From contig JAHBMJ010004299.1 in assembly GCA_018398765.1 (NCBI GenBank), forward strand, positions 38,254 to 77,071: DNA of 38,818 bases, read 5' to 3'. Both the position numbers and the translations under genes were made by a program. Source of the stretch: Chromera velia (Eukaryota > Sar > Chromeraceae). How positions within the stretch are numbered: position 1 is the stretch's first letter; each line of letters starts with the position of its first letter. The notes under the pieces are model-generated. The model ran no database searches. It worked only from the letters and a program-made list of their open reading frames with translations, and was not told where the DNA came from. Shown piece by piece: positions 12,763 through 22,683 of this stretch.

Positions 12763-14555
12763 TCAAGGTGCAGAATCCGTAGAAAGGATCTTCTTGCACT
12801 CATTGCACCATCGCCGATTTTTTTTGTGAATGCAGATGCCCTTGCCTCCGCACTCCTTGCAGTAGTAGCGCAGGCGGCCGTGCTCGCAGACGCTCTTCCC
12901 TCCGCACTCTTTGCAATCAGTGCGCCGTCTTCCGTGCTCACAGACACTTTTCCCTCCACACTCCTTGCACTGATGACGCTGTCGGCCGTGTTCACAGACA
13001 CCCCTCCCTCCGCAATCCTTACATTTGTGACGCTCCCGACCGTGCTCACAGATACCCTTCCCTCCGCATTCCTTACATTTATGACGCTGTCGGCCGTGTT
13101 CACAGATACCCTTTCCCCCACATTCCTTGCATCGAGAGCGCTGCCTACCGTGCTCGCAGATGCTCTTCCCTCCACACTCCTTGCAGTGAGAGCGCTGCCT
13201 GCCGTGCTCGCATCTGCTCTTCCCTCCGCACTCTTTGCAATCAGAGCGCCGTCTTCCGTGCTCACACACATTCCTCCCCCCCACTCCTTGCATTGAGAGC
13301 GCTGCCTGCCGTGCTCGCAGATGTTCGTCCCCCCACAATCCTTGCACCGACAGCGAACCCGTTATGCGAGCAGAGAAGCTGCCCATGGCGGTTCCTTTTG
13401 ACCTCTCCCCCTCGGTGACCATTCTCACAAACAACCCCTTTCTCTCCAACAGTCGGATCCCCCCTCTTTCTACAACACTCAGAAGAGAGAGGTGCGGAGT
13501 CCGAAAAAGCAACAGTCAAACGACGCTGCTTCTCTTCTCGCAATACATCCCCATCCCCCCCCCACGAAGCACCTTCCTTTCTTTCACCGGCACAGCCCCC
13601 CACTTGATCGTACGTGTCAGCCTCAACCTGACAGAGGCTATTCTCAGACCGACGACGCTTCAGGGGAACCGATTGCGCCCTCTGCCCATCTTCTGCTTGT
13701 CGTCGACCACGAGCGCAGTCGTGGGGAAGGGAGGTCGGGGGGTAGCAGGAAAGAACTCTGTTGTCAGTGACGTGAGTGTCAGCAGATGGACGGTTGCAGA
13801 CACCCACTGAAGGGGAGCGGTCAGGATGCACTTCATTCTCTTTCAAACTCAACTCAACAGCTGACTGAGAGGGGCAGACACGCACTCTGTTGCTCATTGG
13901 TGCTTTCAGAGATTCGAGCGTCCATTTGTATCCCCTCTGTGCGAGGCGGACAGGCAATCTCTGTCTGAGGGTCATTCTCTCCCTGTGGATGTTCTGTCTG
14001 TCTGTTCGTAGGCTGAGGGAGCAGTGCGAGCTGCACGCTCTCACGGACCTCCCATTCCACCGAAATTCCAACCACCTCCCTCTCATGCTGCTCTCCTCCC
14101 CCCTCTACACCGACATGGATTGTGTTGTCACCCCTCTCTCCGACCGCAGACGAGTCAGAAAGAGGAGACGCACCAACGAGACGCACCACACGGAAGTCTC
14201 CAACGCTCAGCGGCTCCAGAAACACAATATTGCCGGTATCCGGAACCTCAGACCCCTCTCCATCGTTCGGAATCGCAAGCAGTCGAAACTTCAATTCTGA
14301 AACACCCACTTTCCCACCCCTTCCCTCTGTTTCTGCAACAGCTGCGAACTCTGCAGAGACACCCAACGGAGACTCCGACAGATTCACCTCCACCTCACTT
14401 GAAACCCACCACGGACGCCCACACGGTGCAGGGGCGAGAGACAACACATCACCCAACTCCCACCCACCCAGCTCAGGGCATTCTCCCGCCACGACAACTC
14501 GCTGATTCTCTCGCACCTCCGGGCAATGCGCAACAAAGGCGATTCTTCCCTTCAT
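12763..14555 (-). pseudogene. CBM20 plus CxH/CxxC-repeat paralogue with frame disruptions
   Basis: Paralogue of the plus-strand gene at 16242. It starts at ATG 14555 (MKGRIAFVAHCPEV) with a CBM20-like domain: GQ-type strand, then PELGGWELGDVLSL and a following WW. It ends with the same tail, CIHKKNRRWCNEC then a short Ser/Thr end and TGA at 12765-12763. Three frame changes separate these ends. The first lies within about 13854-14086. The second is a missing base after the CSH of the first repeat unit near 13361-13363. The third is a missing base in a G-run of a CKEC codon near 13276-13283. The last two are single-base losses against the intact copy. About 11 repeat units remain. An intron could explain the first change, but not easily the other two. 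Alternatives are assembly error or recent pseudogenisation. Confidence 0.75.
12820..13375 (-). repeat. 54-bp tandem array encoding 18-residue CxH/CxxC units
   Basis: About 11 units with the pattern C-E-H-G-R-x-R-x-x-C-K-E-C-G-G-K-x-I/V. The Cys/His positions are conserved while the residues after the second Arg vary. Nine units lie in one frame, one in a second frame, and the first is split by the frame change. Confidence 0.9.
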
Positions 14556-15443
14556 TTCGACAATCAACTTCAGTCGATGGATCGATCGCTCTTGATTCGG
14601 AAGGAATACAGAGAAGCTCGCAGCTCCCTTTGACCGTCGGCACCCTTGCTAATCAGCTGCACACAATCGCAAAGGAAACGGCAAGCCTTTCTGAAGGTTC
14701 CCTCAAAAGTCAAACGGAGCGATCACTCAACAGGATCGATGGAATGACTCAATGCCATTCGCCGCATCTGATGCAGGCAAGAAAGGCAAGGATCGACTGA
14801 CCGCGCGTTTAGGCCAGCGAAGCTCTTGCTGAGTTGGTTGACGCGGTGTGATCCCCGATGAAAAGAAAGTCGAATGACCCCTCAGACTCGGACGCGTCCA
14901 GAAGTTGAAAGTGTCACCCAAGTGTGACCCAAGACAGAGGGACTGAAGAAGTCGGTAGTGAACAAAGAAGGAACGGACAGATTGTTCAGTTGCCCGCTCC
15001 TGCAACCCAGGAGAATAGAAGATCTCCTGGCTCGTCTCACGATGAAACCCGTGGACCAGCTTCACTAATCTGACAAGCAGGCGCCTGCAGAGGAAGAAGG
15101 GCAAGTGCTGTCGATCAGATGATGAAGCCCCAATTAAGTCACGGGCGACTTAAAAAGACACATCGATCAAGCTATCTATAGAACACCCAATCAACAGATC
15201 CACTCAACATGACTCAACAGTGCTTGAGGAGACCGAGAGTGGAGACTCGGGAAGGGGAATGAAGATGAAATGAATGAAGGGAAAGGGCAAAACATGGCAA
15301 AACGACCGATTCGCGCGCGCGCGCGCACGTGACCCATACGTGACCCCGTCGCCTTGGCGATGCCACTGCAGCATGCATCGATCATCATCGATCGCACTGT
15401 TCGATCATGTTCGATCGCTGTTCGTCGGACATCCTCCCACTTA

Positions 15444-15446
<3 letters not shown>

Positions 15447-15478
<32 letters not shown>
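15447..15478. repeat. (AT)n microsatellite
   Basis: A perfect AT run about midway between the divergent CBM20 genes. Such runs can extrude as cruciforms and are a plausible site for the inverted arrangement, though nothing here proves that. Confidence 0.9.
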
Positions 15479-15480
<2 letters not shown>

Positions 15481-15637
15481 CCACTTCAACTTCGCACCGA
15501 GAATGATCCTATATACTCTTCGTACTCTTCCATATTTCGCTATACTCAAGAGTTTTCACTGTCAGTATGACACGTGCATGTAAGAGGTCAGCAATTGTCA
15601 ATGAGACGTGTGCAGGTCCCCCTCTTACTCGGAGTTT

Positions 15638-16120
15638 TCAATGTATCGGTGTCTGAATTCTGCTCTCTGAGTTGAAGCTCCTTTTCGTCCAGCTTCGGCC
15701 TAGCTTGATCTGAAGGCCTGCAGGTCCCTTCTGACAGGCTGGCTCTCGTCTTTGCTCGGCTTCAGCGAGAGAGAAGTTTTGTGCCTCCGGCTTCCAACCG
15801 TCTGTCAGCAGTTGCAGCTGTACGTCGTGTCGCCGAAGCTCTTCTTCGAGCAAGGCAACTACAGTCTCACGGTTTGGCTTTTGATCGAGAGATTGAATCT
15901 CTGCTCTCGGCGGGGTTCCTCTTGTGAGAGCCGGGGAGTTTGACGATCGCTGTTTGGGCTCTTCGTGGGTCGTTTTCTTGCTGCAGGGGGCTTCTGTGTT
16001 TTCGATCGGCATTATATCAACAACTCGCCGGGTCTCGTCGTCTTCTTCATCGATCCAACAGCCAGAGGTCAGTGACGGTCTCTCACAGTGCGGCTCAATT
16101 CTTCCGAAAGTCTCAGTAGG
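15638..16120 (-). CDS. Candidate exon of unknown function (low confidence)
   Basis: A minus-strand frame runs open from inside the CBM20 gene to a stop at 15638. The part outside that gene (about 160 codons) has coding-like composition: an acidic stretch with EEDDETRRVVD, then VVALLEEELRRHDVQLQLL, which would form an amphipathic helix, and a basic C-terminus. An internal ATG (MPIENTEAP) could be the start, or this may be a 3' exon of a spliced gene. No domain is recognised. The length is unusual for chance but the region has no other support. If real, it occupies the promoter region of the plus-strand CBM20 gene. Confidence 0.3.
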   Translation of the reverse strand, partial: PTETFGRIEPHCERPSLTSGCWIDEEDDETRRVVDIMPIENTEAPCSKKTTHEEPKQRSSNSPALTRGTPPRAEIQSLDQKPNRETVVALLEEELRRHDVQLQLLTDGWKPEAQNFSLAEAEQRREPACQKGPAGLQIKLGRSWTKRSFNSESRIQTPIH

Positions 16121-16241
16121 ACCCTTTGCTCTTGAAATATGTATTAATACATACGCGTTGCTTTCCTGCAGGAATCCCTTGTCGGTTTCACTCTCTCGTT
16201 GCCGCTTCTGCTCATTCGATTGATTGATCGATCGCTTCGTG

Positions 16242-18977
16242 ATGGAGGCGGAGACGGGGGGTGGTGTGCTTTTTGCGTGCTCTGGTGCAGAGCCTCGGAA
16301 GGGGCAGACGCTGGTGGTGGTCGGGAGCAGCTCTGAGCTCGGAGGGTGGGAGGCGGGTCGCGGTATCACCCTCCATCGAGTGAAGAACCCTGCCTTCCCA
16401 GGAGTGTGGATGTCGTTTCCGATGCGTCACAGCGCGTGCTTTCAAGTGCAGTTTCAGTTTGCCCTTGTTGGACCGCATACCGATACTGTCGCATTGCATT
16501 CGTCAGTGTGGAGTAGTAGGACGTTGGTAGACGGTGGGTCTCTGATAGACGGTGGGTGTCAGAACTTTTCCGCAGTCACTTCAGCCACCTCAGCTGCAGC
16601 CCTCACCAATGGTGCAGGTCGTGACTGTTGTGGGTGCGTGTGTGAGCCTTTGGGGCCTGGGCCCCGGGAGGTGGAGGTTGTCGGTGGTGGGTTCGTGTTG
16701 TTTGGTGGTCGTTGGGGAAATGGGGAGACACAGGTGACTCCGTTGGCATTGAAGGACATGGTGTTAGCAAAACAGCAACTTGAACCGGACACGCTCCCCT
16801 CTGTCTCCTCTGAGTTTCACATTGAGAGGGGGAGGGAGGGCGGCGAAACGAGGGGAGGGGGAAGCTTTGGGGGTCTGCCAGAGGGTGAAATGATGCTTAG
16901 TGACGTCTCTGCAGAGAGTGGTAGTGCCTCGGTTTCTGTTGCCGTGCCGCCTACCGGCCCCTCACCTGCCTCAGAGGTAGCTTGTGGTCAGTGGAAGGGA
17001 AGGGGGTGTGGGATAGCTCAGCATGTACAGTCTGAAGACGAGTTTCCCGCCCGCAGAGGCAGAGCATCTGTAGAGGAGGGTACGGAGAATGCGGGCACTC
17101 TGATGGCGTCTGCCGGGTGTGACTGTGTGTCTGTTTCCGGGGGTCATCCTGAGACCTCTGTGCCTATGTGTGTGCAGAGGCGGGGGGGTGGGGGGAAGGG
17201 GATGAAAAGAGGGTATGAATGGTCTAATGAGGCGCTTCGATTCGCACCTGCAGCTCTGGGGCATGGGTGGGCGGGGGGCGAAGAGGGGGGGGATCTGCTG
17301 GGAGGGAAGACTGCAGAGAGCGTCAATGGTTTGGTGGGTGTACGTAACTCTCTCTCTCCCAGAGATCTTGTCGGGGTGAGAGTGTCGGCAGTGTGTGAGG
17401 GTTCAAAGCGCCTCCGTCTCTCTTCTCTTTCTGCTACGGTCTCGGTCTCCGAATCCAACAGAGAAAGATGGGGGGGGGTTCAGGAGGGGTTGAGAAGAGA
17501 GAGAGATTTTTCTGCACCTTCCTTTCAATCAGTCCCACAGCATCACACTCTCTCCTCCGTCAATGACAGCTTTACTCCTCACTGCGAGGAGTACGACGCG
17601 ACTGGTCGAGATGTGAAGAGAGAAGCGCAGCGGGGAGTGTGTGCGAGGAAAGCATTGGGAGGAGGGGGAGAGCAAGGAACGGACACGAACCTCCAAAGAG
17701 GGGACCTCTGTCTCCTCGGCTGTCCTCACCCTCACTGCAAGAACCGCGCGTGTAGCGACGGTAGCAGTGGAAGCATGGGAGTGGGGAGGAGGGGGGGGAA
17801 GAAGAGAGAGTACACAGGAGAAGTCAAGAGGGACCGGCACGAACGGATCCTCTGTTTGCATGGACGGGTTCGCACTCAATGCGGGGATTGTGTGGGTAAG
17901 TCTGTGTGTGCAGATTGTGGAGGGAAGGGCATCTGCGAACACGGTCGCATTCGCTGTCGGTGCAAGGATTGCGGGGGAAAGGGTATCTGTGAGCACGGCC
18001 GACAGCGTCATCAGTGCAAGGAGTGTGGGGGGAATAGTATCTGTGAGCACGGCCGGCAGCGTCATCAGTGCAAGGAGTGTGGGGGGACGAGCATTTGCGA
18101 GCATGGCAGGCATCGCTCTCGATGCAAGGATTGTGGAGGGAAGGGCATCTGCGAACACGGTCGCATTCGCTGTCGGTGCAAGGATTGCGGGGGAAAGGGT
18201 ATCTGTGAGCACGGCCGACAGCGTCATCAGTGCAAGGAGTGTGGGGGGAATAGTATCTGTGAGCACGGCCGGCAGCGTCATCAGTGCAAGGAGTGTGGGG
18301 GGACGAGCATTTGCGCGCATGGCAGGCATCGCTCTCGATGCAAGGAGTGTGGAGGGAAGAGCATCTGCGAACACGGCCGGGAGCGTCACAGATGTAGGGA
18401 TTGCGGAGGGAAGGGTATATGTGAACACGGCCGGGAGCGTCACAGATGTAGGGATTGCGGAGGGAAGGGTATATGTGAACACGGCCGGGAGCGTTATCAA
18501 TGCAAGGAGTGTGGGGGGAAGGGTATCTGCGAGCACGGCCGGCCGCGTCACAAATGTAAGGATTGCGGAGGGAAGGGTATATGCGAACACGGCCGACGGC
18601 GTTGTCGGTGCAAGGAGTGTGGGGGGAAGAGTATCTGCGAGCACGGCCGGCGGCGTGATCAGTGCAAGGAGTGTGGGGGGAAGGGTGTCTGTGAGCACGG
18701 CAGGCAGCGCTCTCAATGCAAGGAGTGTGGGGGGAAGAGTATCTGCGAGCACGGCCGACGGCGTGATCAGTGCAAAGAGTGCGGAGGGAAGAGGGTCTGC
18801 GAGCACGGAAGACGGCGCTCTGATTGCAAAGAGTGCGGAGGGAAGAGCGTCTGCGAGCACGGTCGCCTGCGTTACTTCTGCAAAGAGTGCGGAGGCAAGG
18901 GCATCTGCATTCACAAAAAAGATCGGCGATGGTGCAATGAGTGCAAGAACATTCCCTCTACAGATTCTGCACTTTGA
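16242..18977 (+). CDS. CBM20 starch-binding protein with 20 CxH/CxxC repeats
   Basis: A single-exon frame of 911 residues from the first in-frame ATG. Residues of about 8-95 match a CBM20 starch-binding fold: FACSG, GQTLVVVGSSSELGGWEAG, then GVWMSFPM and an FQVQFQFALVG strand, including the two tryptophans expected to stack on glucan. Residues 100-535 are Gly/Ser/Arg-rich and probably disordered. From residue 538 to about 900 run 20 units of 18 residues, C-x-H-x6-C-x2-C-G-G-K-x-I, ending in a divergent unit (CIHKKDRRWCNEC). Each unit supplies three Cys and one His, so it could bind one zinc. No signal peptide is seen. Role by inference: attachment of a metal-binding or scaffolding array to starch-like storage glucan. 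CBM20 is a known family; the repeat has no family name I can give. The inverted paralogue is at 14555-12763. Confidence 0.85.
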   Translation: MEAETGGGVLFACSGAEPRKGQTLVVVGSSSELGGWEAGRGITLHRVKNPAFPGVWMSFPMRHSACFQVQFQFALVGPHTDTVALHSSVWSSRTLVDGGSLIDGGCQNFSAVTSATSAAALTNGAGRDCCGCVCEPLGPGPREVEVVGGGFVLFGGRWGNGETQVTPLALKDMVLAKQQLEPDTLPSVSSEFHIERGREGGETRGGGSFGGLPEGEMMLSDVSAESGSASVSVAVPPTGPSPASEVACGQWKGRGCGIAQHVQSEDEFPARRGRASVEEGTENAGTLMASAGCDCVSVSGGHPETSVPMCVQRRGGGGKGMKRGYEWSNEALRFAPAALGHGWAGGEEGGDLLGGKTAESVNGLVGVRNSLSPRDLVGVRVSAVCEGSKRLRLSSLSATVSVSESNRERWGGVQEGLRRERDFSAPSFQSVPQHHTLSSVNDSFTPHCEEYDATGRDVKREAQRGVCARKALGGGGEQGTDTNLQRGDLCLLGCPHPHCKNRACSDGSSGSMGVGRRGGKKREYTGEVKRDRHERILCLHGRVRTQCGDCVGKSVCADCGGKGICEHGRIRCRCKDCGGKGICEHGRQRHQCKECGGNSICEHGRQRHQCKECGGTSICEHGRHRSRCKDCGGKGICEHGRIRCRCKDCGGKGICEHGRQRHQCKECGGNSICEHGRQRHQCKECGGTSICAHGRHRSRCKECGGKSICEHGRERHRCRDCGGKGICEHGRERHRCRDCGGKGICEHGRERYQCKECGGKGICEHGRPRHKCKDCGGKGICEHGRRRCRCKECGGKSICEHGRRRDQCKECGGKGVCEHGRQRSQCKECGGKSICEHGRRRDQCKECGGKRVCEHGRRRSDCKECGGKSVCEHGRLRYFCKECGGKGICIHKKDRRWCNECKNIPSTDSAL
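17853..18950 (+). repeat. 54-bp tandem repeat array (20 units)
   Basis: Codes for the CxH/CxxC array. After the first unit comes a half unit (CADCGGKGI) that keeps only the CxxC half, then 19 full units. Adjacent units such as those near 18363-18490 are almost identical in DNA, which points to recent unequal exchange. Confidence 0.95.
17931..18362 (+). repeat. 216-bp higher-order duplication (four units twice)
   Basis: The block 17931-18146 is repeated directly as 18147-18362 with only a few base changes. Examples are an E-to-A change in the last unit's CEH and D-to-E in its CKDC. Each block codes for the same order of units: IRCRC, QRHQC, QRHQC, HRSRC. Confidence 0.9.
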
Positions 18978-21900
18978 TTCTCCCTCGCCCTTCCCCCCGC
19001 TTTTCTCTCCTCTTTTCTTTTCTGTTTCCCTGTTCTGGATTTTGAAGAGACTTTCCTCGTTGCACCATCAGAAGAAAGGTGGTTGATAAGGTGGTTCAAA
19101 GGGTACGTGTGTGTTGTGATTTTCTTCTGATTGGCTGGTTTTGGTTCTTTGTTTGTGTGCACGAGTGATTTGTGGGTTTTGTAGCCAGAATCAGGGACTC
19201 AAACAGAATGACTCTCTTGCAGTGAGAGGCGGTTGCTCATCCTCCTCGCTCCCCTTTTCCTCTAAGGTAAATGTCAATTTTGTTGACAGACTCGCCCGCC
19301 GGCCATTGATGTTCTCTCGCTCCCTCTCTTTGGATTACTGTTTTGGACCGTCTCTTCGATGTTTTGATTGTCTGCTCGTTGGTGTCTCTTTCTGTGTGCT
19401 TTTGTGTTTGTATGTTTGTATGCATGCTTGTGTGTGTGTGAGTGTACGTCTTCATGTGGAATTTCTTGTGTATGTGTATGTGTATGTGCCTGCGTGCATG
19501 TCTGAATTGGTGGACCTCTGGGCAAAGGGGAGGGGGGAAAATGTAAAGGATGTGTTGAGCAAGCGGGAAGAGGAAGAGAGTATTGGACTCCTTTTCTCTT
19601 CCCCTCTATCCAAGTTGTTCGCTTTCCTTAATATTTCTTTCTCAAATACCCTTTTTCAAGGTGTTCGTCCATCTGTTCACTCATTTCACTTTTCTCGACG
19701 CTCTTTTTTCCCCTTCCACTTTACCACAAATTTCACGCGCAAAAGCAAGAGGAGAGGCCGCGGAGAGAAACGGCAAGTGGTCGTTCTTTTGCTTCCGAGA
19801 AGAATCTCATCCCTCCTTGTACCTCTTCAGACTACCATCCTGCCCCCCTCTTTTTGTTTCCTCGCATCGGCATTACAGAGTGACTCTCCTTCAACCAGAA
19901 GAGGAATGGGAGAAAGGCGGAGACGGCGTTGGGGTCTTGTATCCTACTTCCGCCTTCATTCCCTTCTTTGTCTCTTTCTTTCACAGGCGACAAAGGCACT
20001 GCCTGTGTTTCCTCTGTCGTCCTCTCCCGTCTTTGCTTTTCCTCTTTTTCCCGTTTGTGGGCGTATAGGGTCGGGGCTGAGCGTCTGTAGACGGCCTGTG
20101 CTTCCCTTCTCATTCTTTCAGCCTGGCTGTCTGCCTCTTTGCTGCTGAGCTTCTACATGATTGTGCCCCTCGAATTACGTTCCTTCTTTGGCGCCACTCT
20201 TTTTTTCGGCGTCTTCCGCTCCTCCCGGTAGTTCCTTCCGCCCCCTCGTTCTTCCTGTTCTTTCCTTCCTTGAAGTTCCTTTCCTTCAACACCCATCCAC
20301 ACACCAGCTCGCTCAAGCAAGGGAGCGCCTGCTCACTGCTCCTTAACTCATCACGAATGCGTTCGTGCCTCTGTGCATGTGTGTGTCTACCTGCATGTGT
20401 GTGTATGAAAGGTGGGAAGGAGGGCAAACTTCAGCTGTACATTTGTTGTTCGTTCTCGACGAGTGAACACTGCACTGGGTCAATAAAACCAAATCGGACA
20501 CGGTTTCTTTGCACGCTTTGGGTCGGGGAAGCACCTTAGCTGCACCGAAAGAAAGAGTCTAGAACTAAGCAGTTGCATGTCTCTTAAAATATTTTAGGCA
20601 TGATTTGTTTTAGGATCTGTTCGTACTAGTAGTACTGTTACATCATCTGTGTATATCGATACATTCTTATGCATGATATTTTGAATTTTAAGAGCCTCCT
20701 TCTGATTGATTGATTAATTGATTGATGCCATATGATGCCAAACCCTAGGTGGAGTTAGAACTCCCGGGCGGCGCATACATGCATGGGTCTGTTTAATTGT
20801 GCTAGGCTCTGCTAGCTGCAAGCTAAGTGGACAACAGTTATTTGAACTTAATCTAATCAATCATTTACTACAATATGATGAGAAATCATAAAGAGGGGAG
20901 AAGGTTGAGAGCGCAAGAGCAATGTGATGAACTTGTGAACCCCCAGATCAGAAAAGGAGGCGGATGCAAAGGGTGAGTCACAACGAGTGAAGCGGTCTGA
21001 TTGAATTAATGCTAACCACTGTAAAAAGCCTTGTTCGGCAGTCCATCGGGGATAGATAGAGAGCCGATAAATAAAATCATCTACACACCGGCAGCAGGCT
21101 TCATAGGTGCACAGCTTTTTATCAGAGCAACCAACAGGCAGCCCACCTTGCCCGCCTATCGGGTTGTATGTCAGCATGCGCAAAAAAGAAAAGATCGAGC
21201 CATCCGTAACCGACAGGGCAGAACGGGGAAGGGCAGAGACGGAAGGAACACCGGAAGACGACTTGCTACACAGGAGAAAGACAAACATACGGAAGTCGCG
21301 CTGCAGAGGAGTGAGTCTAGCAAGGAGGGAGAAGTCTATACATATATTAAATTCTAGTATATACCTAGGTATATACATCACATCTAGTATTACATATATT
21401 TAAGTTACCTATTTAACATATAAAAAGCCTTTATACTAGAGCCTTTATTTGATTTATTCATCTAGTTAATGACATTTGGAGCCAATCGTAGTAGTCATTC
21501 ATCAAAACTCCTTTTTTAACTGAGTTTTTGACCTATAGTTTTTAATAATGAACATTATTATATTTTTTTGTAAACTAACTTCAATAAATATGTACTAGGC
21601 GCTGCAGATAGAAAAAAAAAGTTGGGGAAACTTTTTTTTTTTAATTATTTTTTTTTCAAGTGAGCTGCCAAAAAGGAAAAAGTCACTTTCGACTCCCAAA
21701 ATTACTTTTCCACATAGGATGTTTACCTAACTTTTGATATTAAAAAAAAAGAAAAAAGAAAAAAAAAAAACAATAAGTTGAGGAAACCATTTTTTTTTCT
21801 TTTCTCTTTATGTGCGGCGGCTAGGAATTGTATAACAATTTGTGTTTATGAAGATTACAACATTCTGAGATGAATTTATTAGGAGAGTTATCAATATTCA

Positions 21901-22683
21901 TAGTTCTAAATAGTTCAATTTTACAAATTCAGTTCAAGTTTTAGTTTAAATTGAGAGTAAATGTTTCAATCTACGATGTGCGGCGGTACTACGATTCGGC
22001 CAGTGAACGATGGAATTAAAGTTTCTTGAAATTTGAATGCATGCATGTAAGTAGGCATGTGATGTATTCTGTGCTTTCGAGGGCCGATGGAGATGAGGCC
22101 AAGTAAATTGGGCTTCACATAGCTCTAAGGCAGCTTCTAGAGAATGAGAAACTGGTGTGACATGCAGACTTTTCTAGAGACTTTTTGCCTCAAATCTCAT
22201 CAGTCAGCCACCCATGATTCACCATTCGCCCTCTGAGGCCCCTCTCATTCTCCCGGCTCAAACATTTTGCTCTTTTATTCTCCGTGTTTGAATTTTAGGG
22301 TCCGGCCAAGCAGACTGATGTTCGAGTTCAAAGCTGTCTCCGCCTGGTCTGGGCGCATTCATACGGTTGCCCTTCCCAAGTTCCGATCCTGCCTCTTCCC
22401 CTGCAGACATAAGATGAGATGAAATGACACCGTTAAAGTTTCATCGTATGTTCTGATGACAAGTCTGCCTGGTACCTCGATCTTCTCTATTTTTTTCTTT
22501 CCACATCCCGTTTTCATTTCCCAACTTGTTGTCTGCACACGCGATTTCAAAATTATACTAGCCCATTTCATCCCTTTTCGATTTTCTGACATTCCTTGTC
22601 TTTTTCTTTAATGATGGTTTTCCGCACTGAAAGCATTGAGAGGGACAGGTAGCGCCCGCCTTGTGACGTGGTCTGGTCCACCG
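18978..22683. other. Long gene-free stretch, partly very AT-rich
   Basis: Bases 18978 to about 19090 are probably the 3' flank of the CBM20 gene. About 19140-20150 is pyrimidine-rich and keeps one frame open by composition, but it shows no domain. An AATAAA-like signal lies near 20482. About 20560-20860 and 21340-22080 are AT-rich with A and T homopolymers. A perfect 20-bp palindrome centred on CCTAGG lies at 21357-21376. About 22090-22600 is mixed sequence that might hold distal exons of the minus-strand gene ending near 22684, but I cannot link them by phase. Confidence 0.5.
21357..21376. repeat. Perfect 20-bp palindrome
   Basis: Arms of GTATATACCT meet their complement at a central CCTAGG. 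It stands at the edge of the AT-rich block. It may be a hairpin or the end of a decayed element. Confidence 0.8.

Larger units (their letters stand above)
14556..16241. promoter_or_regulatory. Shared upstream region of the divergent CBM20 pair
   Basis: A 1.69-kb spacer between the two divergent ATGs, so it should hold both promoters. It contains a CG dinucleotide run (15312-15326), a long (AT)n run (15447-15478) and several ATCGATC-type palindromes near 15375-15415. Short GATCGATCG-like stretches occur close upstream of both ATGs (about 14575-14590 and 16221-16235). I cannot place a TATA box or transcription start. It also contains a candidate minus-strand frame described separately. Confidence 0.4.

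Noticed and set aside
12800-13380. Regular repeats that might suggest a CRISPR array
   Set aside because: The repeats are contiguous protein-coding units without unique spacers, in a eukaryotic context with no cas genes.
14727-15104. 125-codon frame on the minus strand upstream of the broken CBM20 copy
   Set aside because: It might be a 5' exon, but no phase-compatible donor and no conserved counterpart upstream of the intact copy were found.
17892-17915. GTAAGT followed by CAG inside the first repeat units, resembling a tiny intron
   Set aside because: About 20 nt is too short for a spliceosomal intron, and the exon frame is open through it. It is better seen as a degenerate half unit.
17529-19086. 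Long open frames in other phases and on the opposite strand across the repeat array
   Set aside because: They are shadows of the 54-bp tandem repeat. A repeat length divisible by three keeps every frame open. Only the CxH/CxxC frame joins to CBM20 and conserves Cys and His.
19141-20148. 335-codon frame on the plus strand
   Set aside because: The strand is T/C-rich, which makes stops rare. The translation is Cys/Leu/Phe/Ser-rich with no motif, and it begins in the 3' flank of the CBM20 gene.
20857-21381. 174-codon frame on the minus strand
   Set aside because: No recognisable motif, no true ATG context and no splice partner, at the edge of AT-rich intergenic DNA.
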